A stretch of DNA of 64,000 nt from Saccharopolyspora indica (GCF_027853965.1 NZ_JAQGLB010000003.1:434001-498000); one strand, 5' to 3'; numbered from the stretch's first letter, positions 9,406 to 18,093 are shown. The notes: generated by a model not told the origin, from the letters alone. Made by a program: numbers and translations.

Positions 9406-10524
9406 TTGAGCACATCATCCTCCACGACCACCGAAACCCGACGCATCGAGGGCCCGCTCATCGTCGGCGGATCGTTGGGCGGACTGTCCACAGCACTCGC
9501 GCTGTCGGCCCAGGGCATCCCGGCCGCAGTCCTCGAACGCACGGCCGGGCGAACCCAGCGCGGGGTGGCGATTCGGGTGGCCGGCGGGCAACTCCAACAT
9601 GCCATCGGCCCCGACGCGTACCGAGTCGTCTCCGGCCACCTCGGCCACGGCGCGCTGCAGCAGGGCTACCTGCCGCACGCCTGGTGGGACGTCTACCAGG
9701 CTCTGCGGGCCGCAGCAGCCGCTGATCCGGCGATCCAGCTGATCGACGGCGCGAACGTCGTGGCCGTGGGCTGCGACGACGACGAGGCGTGGGCTCGCAC
9801 CGCTGACGGCCGGGTCTGGGCCGCGGAGGTCGTCATCGGTGCCGACGGCTACCGCAGCGTGGTCCGCGGAGCGGTCGATGCCGAGCGCGCCAACGCCGGA
9901 TACGCCGGCTACGTCCTGTGGCTCGGCCAGTCCGAACTTCCCGAGGTCCACCGGGACCGGGCCGGGGGCCCGACGTTCTTCGAGGGCGGACGCGACCTGC
10001 TCGCGGTCTACCCGCTGATCGAGGCGGACGAGAAGGTCCGGCGCTTCGGCTGGGGCTGGTTCGATCCCCGCTACAACGACCTGCTCCGCCGGATCGGCGC
10101 CGTCCGGGGCAGCGACGTGATGCGCACACCGCGCGCCGGGGACATCCCCGACGACATCTACGACCAACTCGCCGAAGAAGCCGCGCGCAAGTGGGACGAA
10201 CCGTGGCGATCGGGCGTCATCGAGGCATTCCGCAACCAGGACGTCGTGGCCACACCGATTTCCGAGTACCTGCCGGAAAAGGTGACCAACGCCCGCCTGG
10301 CTCTCGTGGGCGACGCAGCGCACGCGCAGACCCCGATGACCGGCGCTGGCTTCGACCAAGCGGTCGCCGACGCAGCCGCGATGGCCGAGGCCCTCCACGA
10401 GGCATCCGCACCGCACGAGGGCTTGGCGAGGTACGAACTGATGCGATTGGCCGACATGCGGCGCAGCGTGTCGGGCGGACAGTCGTTCAGCCGTTCTTTC
10501 GCCGCAGAACAAGGAGTGTCATGA
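9406..10524 (+). CDS. FAD-dependent monooxygenase (aromatic hydroxylase type)
   Basis: 372 residues from a TTG at 9406 with GGAAG upstream. The N-terminal dinucleotide fold LIVGGSLGGLSTALAL, the middle motif VIGADGYRSVVR and the C-terminal FAD motif GDAAHAQTPMTGAGFDQA define a flavoprotein monooxygenase of the PHBH/UbiH superfamily. It is probably cytosolic and NAD(P)H-dependent. It is separated from the P450 by 131 bp and overlaps the next gene by ATGA, so these two form their own translational unit. Substrate not predictable. Confidence 0.87.
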   Translation: MSTSSSTTTETRRIEGPLIVGGSLGGLSTALALSAQGIPAAVLERTAGRTQRGVAIRVAGGQLQHAIGPDAYRVVSGHLGHGALQQGYLPHAWWDVYQALRAAAAADPAIQLIDGANVVAVGCDDDEAWARTADGRVWAAEVVIGADGYRSVVRGAVDAERANAGYAGYVLWLGQSELPEVHRDRAGGPTFFEGGRDLLAVYPLIEADEKVRRFGWGWFDPRYNDLLRRIGAVRGSDVMRTPRAGDIPDDIYDQLAEEAARKWDEPWRSGVIEAFRNQDVVATPISEYLPEKVTNARLALVGDAAHAQTPMTGAGFDQAVADAAAMAEALHEASAPHEGLARYELMRLADMRRSVSGGQSFSRSFAAEQGVS

Positions 10525-11489
10525 CCACCATCACCGCGCTCGCGGTCACGCCGCAGCACGCCTGGGAGAAGGTCCACGTCGAAGCGCCGGATCCGGGGCC
10601 CGGCCAAGTGCTGATCCGGGCGACCGCATTCGCGCTGAACAACGGCGACGTGCGGGCGCTGGACAACGGGCCGGGCGACACGGCCGAGCCCGTGATCGGC
10701 GGTTACGAGGTCGCCGGGACGATCACCGCAGTGGGAGCCGGCGTGGACTCGGCACGCATCGGCTCCCGGGTCATGGCGACCACTTCGCGGGCGTTCGCGG
10801 AATGCGCGGTGGCGCAGAGCGATCTGGCGTTGCCGATCCCGGAAGGCCTGAGCGATGCGGAAGGAGTCACCCTCCCGGTAGCCCTGCTCACGGAGTACGG
10901 CGCGCTCCGCGCCGGGCGGCTGAGCGCCGGGCAGACCGTGCTCATCACGGGCGCCACGTCCGCGATCGGCCTGGTGGGCGTCCAGCTGGCGAAGGTTCTC
11001 GGCGCCGGTCGCGTCCTCGCGACGACGCGTTCGCCCGGCAAAGCGGAGCTGCTGACCTCGCTCGGCGTCGACCAGGTCGTCATCACGTCATCCGAACCGC
11101 TCACCGAAGCGGTGCTCGCGGCGACCGACGGCATCGGCGTGGATCTCGCGGTGGACCACGTGGCGGGTCAGACGTTCGCGGAGGTGCTGCCCGCCACGCG
11201 GATCGACGGTCAGGTGGTGCAAGCGGGCCGACTCGGCGGCGCCGCGTCCACCATCGACGTCGACGCCCTGTCGTTCCGCCACCTCACCGTGCGCGGCGTG
11301 TCCTACGGCCGCCCCGAGGTGCTCGCGCAACTGCTCGGCGAAGCCTACGAAGCGGCGCTGCCCGCCCTCTCGGACGGGAGGCTCCGGCCGGTCGTCGACC
11401 AGGAGTTCCCCTTCGACCGCGCCAACGACGCGGCCGAGCGCGTCCGCAGCGGCGCGACCCGCGGCAAGGTGGTCCTGGTCCTGCCGTGA
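10521..11489 (+). CDS. Quinone oxidoreductase-like zinc-free MDR dehydrogenase
   Basis: 322 residues of the medium-chain dehydrogenase/reductase family, quinone-oxidoreductase branch. The N-terminal GroES-like half has GGYEVAGTITAVG. The Rossmann half has LITGATSAIGLVGVQLAK and binds NAD(P)H. The catalytic-zinc ligands of alcohol dehydrogenases are not evident. The start has AAGGAG upstream and overlaps the monooxygenase stop. The pair suggests oxidative tailoring or detoxification of an enone or quinone. Confidence 0.87.
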   Translation: MTTITALAVTPQHAWEKVHVEAPDPGPGQVLIRATAFALNNGDVRALDNGPGDTAEPVIGGYEVAGTITAVGAGVDSARIGSRVMATTSRAFAECAVAQSDLALPIPEGLSDAEGVTLPVALLTEYGALRAGRLSAGQTVLITGATSAIGLVGVQLAKVLGAGRVLATTRSPGKAELLTSLGVDQVVITSSEPLTEAVLAATDGIGVDLAVDHVAGQTFAEVLPATRIDGQVVQAGRLGGAASTIDVDALSFRHLTVRGVSYGRPEVLAQLLGEAYEAALPALSDGRLRPVVDQEFPFDRANDAAERVRSGATRGKVVLVLP

Positions 11490-11493
11490 GATC

Positions 11494-11532
11494 AGCACCC
11501 GCGCCGCCCCTGCTAGGGACGGCGCGGGTGCT
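11494..11532. terminator. Bidirectional hairpin terminator
   Basis: A 13-bp perfect stem (AGCACCCGCGCCG / CGGCGCGGGTGCT) with a 13-base loop lies between the convergent ends of the dehydrogenase (11489) and the PEBP gene (11545). It has no T-tract, as is common in high-GC actinomycetes. Confidence 0.8.
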
Positions 11533-11544
11533 GCGGTGGTGAAG

Positions 11545-12072
11545 TCAGCGTTCGTAGACGGGCGTCATGATCGCTCGGCCGAGCGTGCGGCCGAGCAGGT
11601 TGAACCCGAGGAACGCCGGTGTCGCCGTGTCCGGGATTCCCAAGGTGGGGACGTCGACGGCGTGGACGGCGAAGACGTAGCGGTGCGCACCGTGGCCTTC
11701 CGGCGGTGCCGCACCGAGAAAACGGCGCAGACCGGCGTCATTGGCCAGCTGGAAGGCACCATCGGGCAGCAAGCTCCCGATCGGTTCCCCCGCGCCGGTC
11801 GGGAGTTCGGTGACGTCGGCCGGGATGTCGACGACGGCCCAGTGCCAGAACCCGCTGACCGTCGGTGCGTCGGGGTCGTACGCGGTCACGACGAAACTCG
11901 CCGTTTCCGCCGGGAAACCGGACCAGCTCAGGTGCGGAGAGACGTCTTCGCCACCGGCACCGAAGATTCCACTGCGCTGCGCGAGCGGCAGCGTCCGACC
12001 GTCCGCGACGTCGTCGCTGACAACGGTGAAGGAGCCGACCGCGGGGAGGTTGGCGTAGGGGTCGTGGCTCAT
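11545..12072 (-). CDS. YbhB/YbcL family Raf-kinase-inhibitor-like (PEBP) protein
   Basis: 175 residues, the usual length of bacterial PEBP proteins. Diagnostic motifs are DVSPHLSWSGFP, the ligand-site segment DPDAPTVSGFWHW and the later GAHRYVFAVHAVD. No signal peptide is seen, so it is likely cytosolic. Bacterial PEBPs bind small anionic ligands, but cellular roles are poorly defined. The start has GGAGAG upstream. It is monocistronic between two hairpins. Confidence 0.9.
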   Translation of the reverse strand: MSHDPYANLPAVGSFTVVSDDVADGRTLPLAQRSGIFGAGGEDVSPHLSWSGFPAETASFVVTAYDPDAPTVSGFWHWAVVDIPADVTELPTGAGEPIGSLLPDGAFQLANDAGLRRFLGAAPPEGHGAHRYVFAVHAVDVPTLGIPDTATPAFLGFNLLGRTLGRAIMTPVYER

Positions 12073-12130
12073 CGTACTGCTCTCCTGTTCTGCGTCGTGG
12101 TGAACGCCTGGACCCGGTCCGATGGGAGAG

Positions 12131-12162
12131 CGGAGACCGCGGTGTCGCCACCGCGGTCTCCG
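12131..12162 (-). terminator. Strong hairpin after alpha/beta hydrolase
   Basis: A perfect 14-bp stem (arms 12131-12144 and 12149-12162, CGGAGACCGCGGTG) with a TCGC tetraloop starts 14 bases beyond the hydrolase stop. It should end that transcript before the PEBP gene, whose start is at 12072. Confidence 0.85.
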
Positions 12163-12175
12163 GACTCCGCCGAGC

Positions 12176-13072
12176 TCAGCCCTTGGTCAGGTTCTGGTTG
12201 AAGAACTCGACCAGCTTGGCCACCGCCGGGGCGAGGTACTCGTCCCGGTCGTAGAGGTCGACGTGGGTCGCGCCCTCGATCAGGTGCAGCTCGGCGTTGT
12301 CACCGGCCTGGGCCACCGCGCCCTCGCTGAAGGGCAAGGTCTCGGCCTTGGTGCCGGCGATCATCAGCAGCGGCCGCGGCGCGATCTTGTCGATCCGGGC
12401 GAAGGAGTCGTACTGGTCCAGCAGCGCCGCGCTGCGCAGCGCCCACATGCCGGTCGAGCACGGGTGCTGGGCCCGCGGCGTCTTGTAGTAGTCGACGAAC
12501 TCCGCCACCGACGCCGGGGTGGACGCGTCGGCGGTCTCGGGCAGCGCGGGCACCAGCGGTGCCGGCTTGCCCGCCACCTCGTCGCTGTAGGCCTGCCCGG
12601 ACTGCTTGACCAGCTCGTTGAAGCCCTCCGGGTCACCGGCGCGGAAGAAGCCCGGCAGGTCCACCGCGCTGACGGTGGCCACGGCCTTCATCCGGTGATC
12701 GGTTTGCGCGGCGAACGGCGCGTAGCCACCGGACGCGCAGATGCCGAGCACACCGATCCGCTCGGGGTCGACGTCCTCGCGGTTGGCCAGGTACGACACC
12801 GCCCAGCGGAAGTCGTCCGCGCGCTGGAACGGGTTCTCCAGGCCGCGCGGCTCGCCCTCGCTGCCGCCCTGGTAGGCCGCGTCGAAGGTCAGGGCGATGT
12901 AGCCCTCCTCGGCCAGCCGCTGGGCGTACAGGCTGGGGGTCTGCTCCTTGACCCCGGTCGTCGGGTGACCGACCACGATGGCCGGGGACAGCTCGGAGGT
13001 CGGGCTGTCGGGGGTGTAGAGATGTCCCGCGAGCATCAGGCCGTTGCTCGGGAAACGCACATCATGCCGCAT
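12176..13072 (-). CDS. Alpha/beta hydrolase, dienelactone-hydrolase-like
   Basis: 298 residues from the ATG at 13072 (MRHDVRFPSNG), preceded by GGAAGAGG; the frame extends to 13141 without a site. The fold is recognisable from VVGHPTTGVKEQ near the oxyanion loop, the nucleophile elbow GICASGGYA, and a late acid/histidine pair with the histidine in EGATHVDLYD. The elbow cysteine suggests a dienelactone-hydrolase/YcjY-like branch. Physiological substrate unknown. Confidence 0.85.
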   Translation of the reverse strand: MRHDVRFPSNGLMLAGHLYTPDSPTSELSPAIVVGHPTTGVKEQTPSLYAQRLAEEGYIALTFDAAYQGGSEGEPRGLENPFQRADDFRWAVSYLANREDVDPERIGVLGICASGGYAPFAAQTDHRMKAVATVSAVDLPGFFRAGDPEGFNELVKQSGQAYSDEVAGKPAPLVPALPETADASTPASVAEFVDYYKTPRAQHPCSTGMWALRSAALLDQYDSFARIDKIAPRPLLMIAGTKAETLPFSEGAVAQAGDNAELHLIEGATHVDLYDRDEYLAPAVAKLVEFFNQNLTKG

Positions 13073-13275
13073 GGGGCCGGTTACCTCTTCCGATGTGGAG
13101 ATCCTGACGGGGCCGCTTGTCCGGCTCGCCGTGACTCCCAATGTGCGCCGGATCGAACCGCGCGAGAAGGGAAGGTCTCATCCAGGGAGGGACTCCTCCC
13201 CCGCTGAGCGACTACCGCCCGGCATCGGACAGCGTCACACCCGCACGGCATGTTTCCCGGGCCTGTCCCACCTCG

Positions 13276-13600
13276 TCAGCTCCGGAAGATGGTCTTCAGC
13301 TCCAGGTACGGTTCGAGACTGCTGGGACCCAGTTCGCGGCCCATGCCGCTGTTCTTCACGCCGCCGAACGGCGCTTCCATCGGGAACGACGCGCTGTTGA
13401 TGCCGATCGTGCCGGTCACGACCCGGCGCGCCACCGCGGTCGCGTTCGCGGTCCGGCGAGAAGACTCCCCCGCCCAGCCCGTACTCGGAATCGTTGGCGA
13501 TCGCGACCGCCTCCTCCTCGTGCTCGTACGGGATGATGACGAGGACCGGACCGAAGATCTCCTCGCGAGCGATGCGCATGTCGTTGGTGACGTAGCGACA
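13276..13600 (-). pseudogene. Aldehyde dehydrogenase C-terminal remnant, frameshifted
   Basis: Only the C-terminal quarter of an NAD-dependent aldehyde dehydrogenase is left. It begins with [16 protein letters not shown], runs to [13 protein letters not shown], then must switch frame near 13455 to continue as [13 protein letters not shown] and [13 protein letters not shown] to the stop at 13276. The catalytic cysteine and glutamate regions are absent. The break point is just before the integrase region, suggesting the gene was cut when the element inserted or rearranged. Confidence 0.8.
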
Positions 13601-13635
13601 CGTGGTTGTCCGCTGACCTGCGAAGACGGGGCCGG

Positions 13636-13655
13636 TGGTCGCACTGTGGTCGCAT
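13636..13655. repeat. Left copy of integrase-flanking inverted repeat
   Basis: The 20-mer TGGTCGCACTGTGGTCGCAT is itself a tandem of TGGTCGCA units. Its reverse complement recurs with one mismatch at 14971-14990, on the other side of the integrase gene. Possible arm-type integrase sites. Confidence 0.7.
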
Positions 13656-13722
13656 CCCGCGCAGCCTAGAGACACAGGGCCCTGACCTGCGGATACATCG
13701 CCACGCGAAGAAGGTGATCCCG

Positions 13723-14938
13723 ATGACCTCGAATCCGAACCGCGGCCGGGTCTACCGCCGCTGCGGATGCCGCGACGAACTGGGACGGCAGCTCGGCCCG
13801 CACTGCCCCAAGCTCGCCTCGAGCAAGCACGGAACCTGGACCTTCGCCGTGGACCTGCCCTCGATCACAGGCCGCCGCCACACCCTGCGCCGCAGCGGCT
13901 ACGACACCCGAGCCCACGCCCAGGCCGAGCTCAACCGCGTCCTGGCCTGCGAACGCAGCGGAATCTCCATAGACGACCGCCAGACCGTCGCCGACTACCT
14001 CACCGACTGGCTCGCCACCAAAACACTGACACTCAAGCCCACCACTATCGCCCGCTACACCGACTACATCACCAAGAACCTCATCCCCGCCCTCGGCGAG
14101 ATCCGGCTGGAGAAACTCAGCCACCCAGCACATCACCCAGTTCGTCCACGCCCAGCTCGACGCCGGCCGCGGCGCGGTCACCCTCCGACGCTGCATCGCC
14201 ACCCTCTCCAGCGCACTCGGCGACGCCGTCCGCGAGCGCCGACTAGCCCACAACGCAGCCAGATACGCCGTGATCCCGCAACCACCGAAACCCCAACGGA
14301 TCTGCTGGACACCCGCCGAAGCCGTCCGATTCCTCGCCCACTGCGCGGCCGTCAACGACCCGCTCACCGAGCTGTTCGAAGTACTCATCGGCACCGGCAT
14401 GCGCAAAGGAGAAGCACTCGCACTGCACTGGGCAGACGTCCACCTCGACGACCGAGTCCTCTACGTCCGCTACACACTGTCCAATGTGAACAACACGACT
14501 CCGGTATTCACCGCGCCCAAAACAAAGACCAGCCAAGACTGGATCGGACTCTCCTGCCGCGTCACCCAAGCCCTGCAACGACAAGCCACCCGCCAACACA
14601 GCCAGCAGCTCGCCGCCGGCTCCCGATGGCGCGACTACGGACTCGTCTTCACCAGAGCCAACGGACAACCCCTACGGCCGGAGTATGTCCTGCACCGTTT
14701 GCACGATCTCAGCACCGCCGCCGGGGTACCACGCATCCGCGTTCACGACCTCCGACACCTCGCCGCCACACTCATGATCGCCAGCAACGTGCCCCTCGGC
14801 GTCATCTCCAAGACCATGCGCCACTCAACGCTCTCCGTCACCGTCAACATCTACGGCCACCTCGCCCGACACACCGCACACCAAGCCGTCGACGCCATCG
14901 CCACCACACTCAACACAACCCAGACACAAGCCGCCTGA
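13723..14938 (+). pseudogene. Tyrosine integrase with a frameshift
   Basis: The start at 13723 has GAAGAAGG upstream. The N-terminal part contains a SAM-like DNA-binding segment (TVADYLTDWLA, TTIARYTDYI). After LEKLSHPAH, near 14130, the reading frame changes, and continuity resumes as ITQFVHAQLDAG and then through the full catalytic domain. The catalytic residues are all visible: R in GTGMRKGEAL, HxxR in HDLRHLAATL, and H and Y in MRHSTLSVTVNIYGHL. One base is gained or lost, so the gene is inactive unless this is a sequencing error or programmed frameshifting. Codon use is richer in AAC/CAC than the neighbours, fitting transfer. Confidence 0.85.
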
Positions 14939-14970
14939 CCAAGAACACCCCACGGAAACGATCGCGCGAC

Positions 14971-14990
14971 ATGCGACCACATTGCGACCA
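14971..14990. repeat. Right copy of integrase-flanking inverted repeat
   Basis: ATGCGACCACATTGCGACCA; its reverse complement matches 13636-13655 at 19 of 20 positions. It lies between the integrase stop and the attachment-site region. Confidence 0.7.
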
Positions 14991-15010
14991 CAACGACCCC
15001 AAAGACGAAA

Positions 15011-15042
15011 CCAGCGGGTTCACCTTTCGGCAAACCCGCTGG
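15011..15042. terminator. Hairpin downstream of integrase
   Basis: A perfect 10-bp stem (CCAGCGGGTT / AACCCGCTGG) with a 12-base loop lies between the integrase and the tRNA fragment. It is probably a terminator for the integrase transcript, or for a tRNA transcript on the minus strand. Confidence 0.65.
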
Positions 15043-15051
15043 TCACAACCG

Positions 15052-15102
15052 TCGGGATGACAGGATTTGAACCTGCGACCCCTTGACCCCCAGCCAAGTG
15101 CG
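15052..15102 (-). other. 3' half of tRNA-Pro(GGG); likely att site
   Basis: The minus strand reads CGCACTTGG, the anticodon loop CTGGGGG, TCAAG, the T-arm GGTTCAAATCC and the acceptor strand CATCCCG plus discriminator A. This is the 3' half of a proline tRNA. The D-arm and 5' acceptor strand are missing (the next bases, CCCCAGTC-like, do not match a tRNA), so it is not a functional gene. Actinomycete integrative elements typically use such 3' tRNA segments as attachment cores, and the integrase is adjacent. Confidence 0.75.
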
Positions 15103-15477
15103 GGGTCAGCGGCGTGCTCAGACTCATTCTTCGAGGTCACTGCACAGTCTACTCAGCGAAGTAAAGGAGTCCACGACACTCACCCCTCCGCTCGCTTTGC
15201 CACCCACACCACAATGAAGCGCGTCGCACAAAGCCGCAACGAAGCCCGGCCTCTGCGATACCTAAAATTCAGTCAGCACTGACACGACAGTTCCAGCCAA
15301 CATTGTGCTGCACAGGACGGCTGCGACTGAAGGGACACTCAAAGCCGGAGCACGCTCAGGCAGGAGGCGACCACCTGAACCGCCCACCTTCATCGCTCCG
15401 CGACCTAACCAGCAGCGCAAGATCGTCCATTTCTCAGCTTTTGCGAGCCGACCGAGAAACAAATCATCCAGGATGGC
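15103..15477. other. Gene-free spacer after att site
   Basis: I see no convincing gene, RNA or repeat here. It is less GC-rich than the surroundings (for example 15230-15290). A 66-codon open frame on the minus strand at 15262-15462 has no site or recognisable domain. Confidence 0.5.
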
Positions 15478-15720
15478 TCACGGGTCTACCGTTGCAACCT
15501 CATGCCACGGCAGCACATCGGGAGGACAGATCGTCATGAGGTGTTTGATGTCGTGTCGGGCTTCAGATTCGCTCTCGAAACTGACGAAGGCATGCGGCTC
15601 GCCGTGCACTCTGTAGGTCACACGCCACTTGGTCCCCATATGTTCGAGCACGATCTCGTAGGCCGCGAGAGGATGCCAATCCGATGTTCCAGCCCACCAC
15701 CGCCCGACAACTTCGATCAC
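15478..15720 (-). CDS. Small hypothetical protein
   Basis: 80 residues from a GTG at 15720 with GAGAGG six bases upstream. The frame opens further upstream but would overlap the next gene's end. It is a compact alternating strand/helix pattern (IEVVGRWWAG, YEIVLEHMGTKWRVTYRV, SESEARHDIKHLM) and contains many aromatic residues. I do not recognise a family. It lies downstream of the kinase/ATPase gene in the same direction, separated by 157 bp. Confidence 0.5.
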   Translation of the reverse strand: MIEVVGRWWAGTSDWHPLAAYEIVLEHMGTKWRVTYRVHGEPHAFVSFESESEARHDIKHLMTICPPDVLPWHEVATVDP

Positions 15721-15877
15721 GGTGCGCCTCTCAGCTTCCTGGCACCAGCTCACAACGCCTTGGCCTACTGCCAGTATCCTTCGCCGAGCCAGGCGTCGGC
15801 CGGGCCTTTCAGCCTCAAAGCGTTCCGGTTTCCGCAAAGTCAGGGCGCTGTGGCGGCTGCATGGCGCAGAAATTCCT

Positions 15878-17362
15878 TCAGCGAACGTCGAGAGCAGCCC
15901 ATGCCGCGCTGATCGAGGCATCCCCGCGCCCGGAGGTGTCGATGGGAATGGCCTCAGGCCAAGTGGCGAAGTGCCGACTCATCGATGCAGCGATCTCCGC
16001 GGTCGCGTCGGAGATATCACCCTCTCGGGCGAGCAGGCGAGGCTCGGTGATCTCAGATGGGGCCACGCACCGAAGCTCGGTGACCGCCGAGAACGTCTCG
16101 TTTGCGACAAGCCTGGCCGACTCGCGTTCCTCCGCGCGGCTCCAACTCGCATCCAAGATCACGCTTTCCCCGAACTCGAGCAGGGTACGTGCTCGTGTCA
16201 GCATTTCCCGGTACGTCTCGTGCACGCGTTCGCTCTCGTAGAGGCCGCGGCCGTAGCCGGCGTGCGCCGCGAGGCCGACGGACCCGGGTAGCTCTCGGCG
16301 GATCTGGTCTGTGCGCAGCAGAACCGCACCCATCCGGTCCGCGAGCGCGCCTGCGATGGTCGACTTTCCGGTGCCGGGTAGTCCGCCCACCAGTACGAGG
16401 CGTACCTGGCCGTCGCGCAGGTGCTGCACCGTCATGCTGGTCAGCTGCTGCGCCTGTGTTGCGGCGTCGGCAACACCTTGCGCATGCCGCAGGCACGCGA
16501 CCTTCGCCCGGACGAACGCCCGGTAAGCCAGGTAGTGGTGTGCCAGCGAGGCAACACCTCGAGCGTCGGAGAATTCCTGGTACCAATCAAGAAAGGCCCG
16601 GCCGAGCTCGGGGTCACCGAGCCTCTCGAGGTCCATCGCCAGGAACGCCGCATCGTCCAGGGCGTCGACGTAGCGAAGCATGTCGTCGAACTCGAGGCAG
16701 TCCAGCACTCGCGGGCCATCCGGCAGGCAAAAGATGTCTTCGGCCAGCAGATCACCATGTCCGTCCACGATGCATCCCCGCCGCACTCGTTCGTCGAACA
16801 ACGCCTCGCGTCCACCGAGGAAGCGCAGGGTCAGCTCGACGATCTCCGCGAATGCAGAACGGTCGATGACTTCATCGACGAACGGCTCAACACCGGCGAA
16901 GTTGTCGGTCCACCGTCTGCGCAGCGCTGCGAGTCCTCCCGCGACATCGATCTCAGCTCCGCGGTCCGCCACGCTGTGGAAGGAGGCGAGCAAGCGTGCC
17001 AGCTGCTTCAGATCGCCTCGTACGTCCGCGCCGTGCGTCACCAATTCAGAGAGCCGTCGTTCTGCTGGCATGCGGCGCATGATCACGATCCAGTCGCACG
17101 GCTCGTTGCTGCCGTCGATGACCTGGGCTACGTCGAGGTAGACGTCCGGGGCGAGCCGGCGGTTGAGCTCCAGTTCCCGTCTGCACGCCCACTCCCGCGC
17201 AGCCACGGTGCTGAAGTCGAGGAAGCCGAAGTCGACCGGTTTCTTGACCTTGTACGCACGATCAGCGATGAAAATGACCACAGCGCAGTGGCTTTGCGTG
17301 ATAGCGACGCTGTTCGGTTGCACGAAGCGAGCCGGTGACGTTCCGGTGCGCGAGGTGTCCAT
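15878..17362 (-). CDS. APH-like kinase fused to P-loop ATPase (Rv2004c-like)
   Basis: 494 residues, start at 17362 with GGGAGAG. The N-terminal two thirds look like an aminoglycoside-phosphotransferase/kinase fold: a catalytic-type VDGHGDLLAEDIF, then FDDMLRYVDALDDAAF. The C-terminal third is a P-loop kinase domain with LVGGLPGTGKSTIAG. The same domain order and length occur in M. tuberculosis Rv2004c, a DosR-regulon protein of unknown function. A box matching the island palindrome lies 79 bp upstream (17434-17449), supporting co-regulation. Confidence 0.85.
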   Translation of the reverse strand: MDTSRTGTSPARFVQPNSVAITQSHCAVVIFIADRAYKVKKPVDFGFLDFSTVAAREWACRRELELNRRLAPDVYLDVAQVIDGSNEPCDWIVIMRRMPAERRLSELVTHGADVRGDLKQLARLLASFHSVADRGAEIDVAGGLAALRRRWTDNFAGVEPFVDEVIDRSAFAEIVELTLRFLGGREALFDERVRRGCIVDGHGDLLAEDIFCLPDGPRVLDCLEFDDMLRYVDALDDAAFLAMDLERLGDPELGRAFLDWYQEFSDARGVASLAHHYLAYRAFVRAKVACLRHAQGVADAATQAQQLTSMTVQHLRDGQVRLVLVGGLPGTGKSTIAGALADRMGAVLLRTDQIRRELPGSVGLAAHAGYGRGLYESERVHETYREMLTRARTLLEFGESVILDASWSRAEERESARLVANETFSAVTELRCVAPSEITEPRLLAREGDISDATAEIAASMSRHFATWPEAIPIDTSGRGDASISAAWAALDVR

Positions 17363-17433
17363 CCTGGTGCTCTCCCACTGGTTCTGGGGATGCGAATCGC
17401 CCACCAACTGTCTCGCGTCGGGGAGGTCGATGC

Positions 17434-17449
17434 AGGGTCGAACGGCCCT
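17434..17449. promoter_or_regulatory. Palindromic DevR-like box before the kinase/ATPase gene
   Basis: AGGGTCGAACGGCCCT, centred 79 bp upstream of the ATG at 17362. It matches the island consensus GGGCCSAWCGGCCC at all but one arm position. Confidence 0.6.
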
Positions 17450-17573
17450 GGAGCCGAGCAGGCTCGTGCGACTACCTGACGCTGAGATTCCATGGATGCC
17501 GGGACGCGTGGGTCGGTGGTCGAATGACACCCCGCCTCGACGACCACCGCGGGAAGGGGCAAGTTGTCGGTGC

Positions 17574-18020
17574 TCATCCGGCGCCGGGGCGCACTACGAC
17601 GACCGGGCAGTGCGCATGGCTCACGCAATGCTGGCTCACCGAGCCCAGGAGCGCCCCGACGAACCCGCCGTGGCCGCGGCTTCCCACCACGAGGAGGTCG
17701 GCGTGCTCGGTGCGTTCCAGCAGCGACCGGGCAGCCGGGCCGCGAACCACCTCGAGGCCGACATGAACCGATGTTGCCAGGGCAGCCTTGGTGTCGTCCA
17801 CGGTCTGCCGGAGCTGTTGTTCGGCACACTTCTTCGAATCCTCGTCGGAAATCACCGGGGGTACGGGCGCAGCCTCGACCAGGACTGGCGGTGCCCAAGC
17901 GATCAACGCGGTGATGGTTCCGCCGCATTGTTCGGCGTAGGTCAACGCCCACCGCAGAGCGGCCTGGGAGCCTGGCGAGCCATCCACCCCGACGAGGATT
18001 CGCGGCTTCTGGTCATTCAT
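17574..18020 (-). CDS. Universal stress protein, single domain
   Basis: 148 residues with one UspA domain: N-terminal RILVGVDGSPGSQAAL and the ATP-binding signature GSRGHGGFVGALLGSVS (G-2x-G-9x-G-S), so nucleotide binding is expected. The ATG at 18020 is preceded by GGGGAGCG. It is closely similar to the single-domain copy at 22718-23155, pointing to duplication within the island. A weaker palindromic box is centred about 80 bp upstream. Confidence 0.9.
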   Translation of the reverse strand: MNDQKPRILVGVDGSPGSQAALRWALTYAEQCGGTITALIAWAPPVLVEAAPVPPVISDEDSKKCAEQQLRQTVDDTKAALATSVHVGLEVVRGPAARSLLERTEHADLLVVGSRGHGGFVGALLGSVSQHCVSHAHCPVVVVRPGAG

Positions 18021-18093
18021 CGCTCCCCCAATGCCTGGTTCTGCAGTCGAATCCGGGTCTACTCGCGCGCTCCCGAGATCGCACGTCGAGAAC

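Noticed and set aside
15262-15462. A 66-codon minus-strand frame in the gene-free stretch
   Set aside because: No ribosome site, odd composition and no domain.
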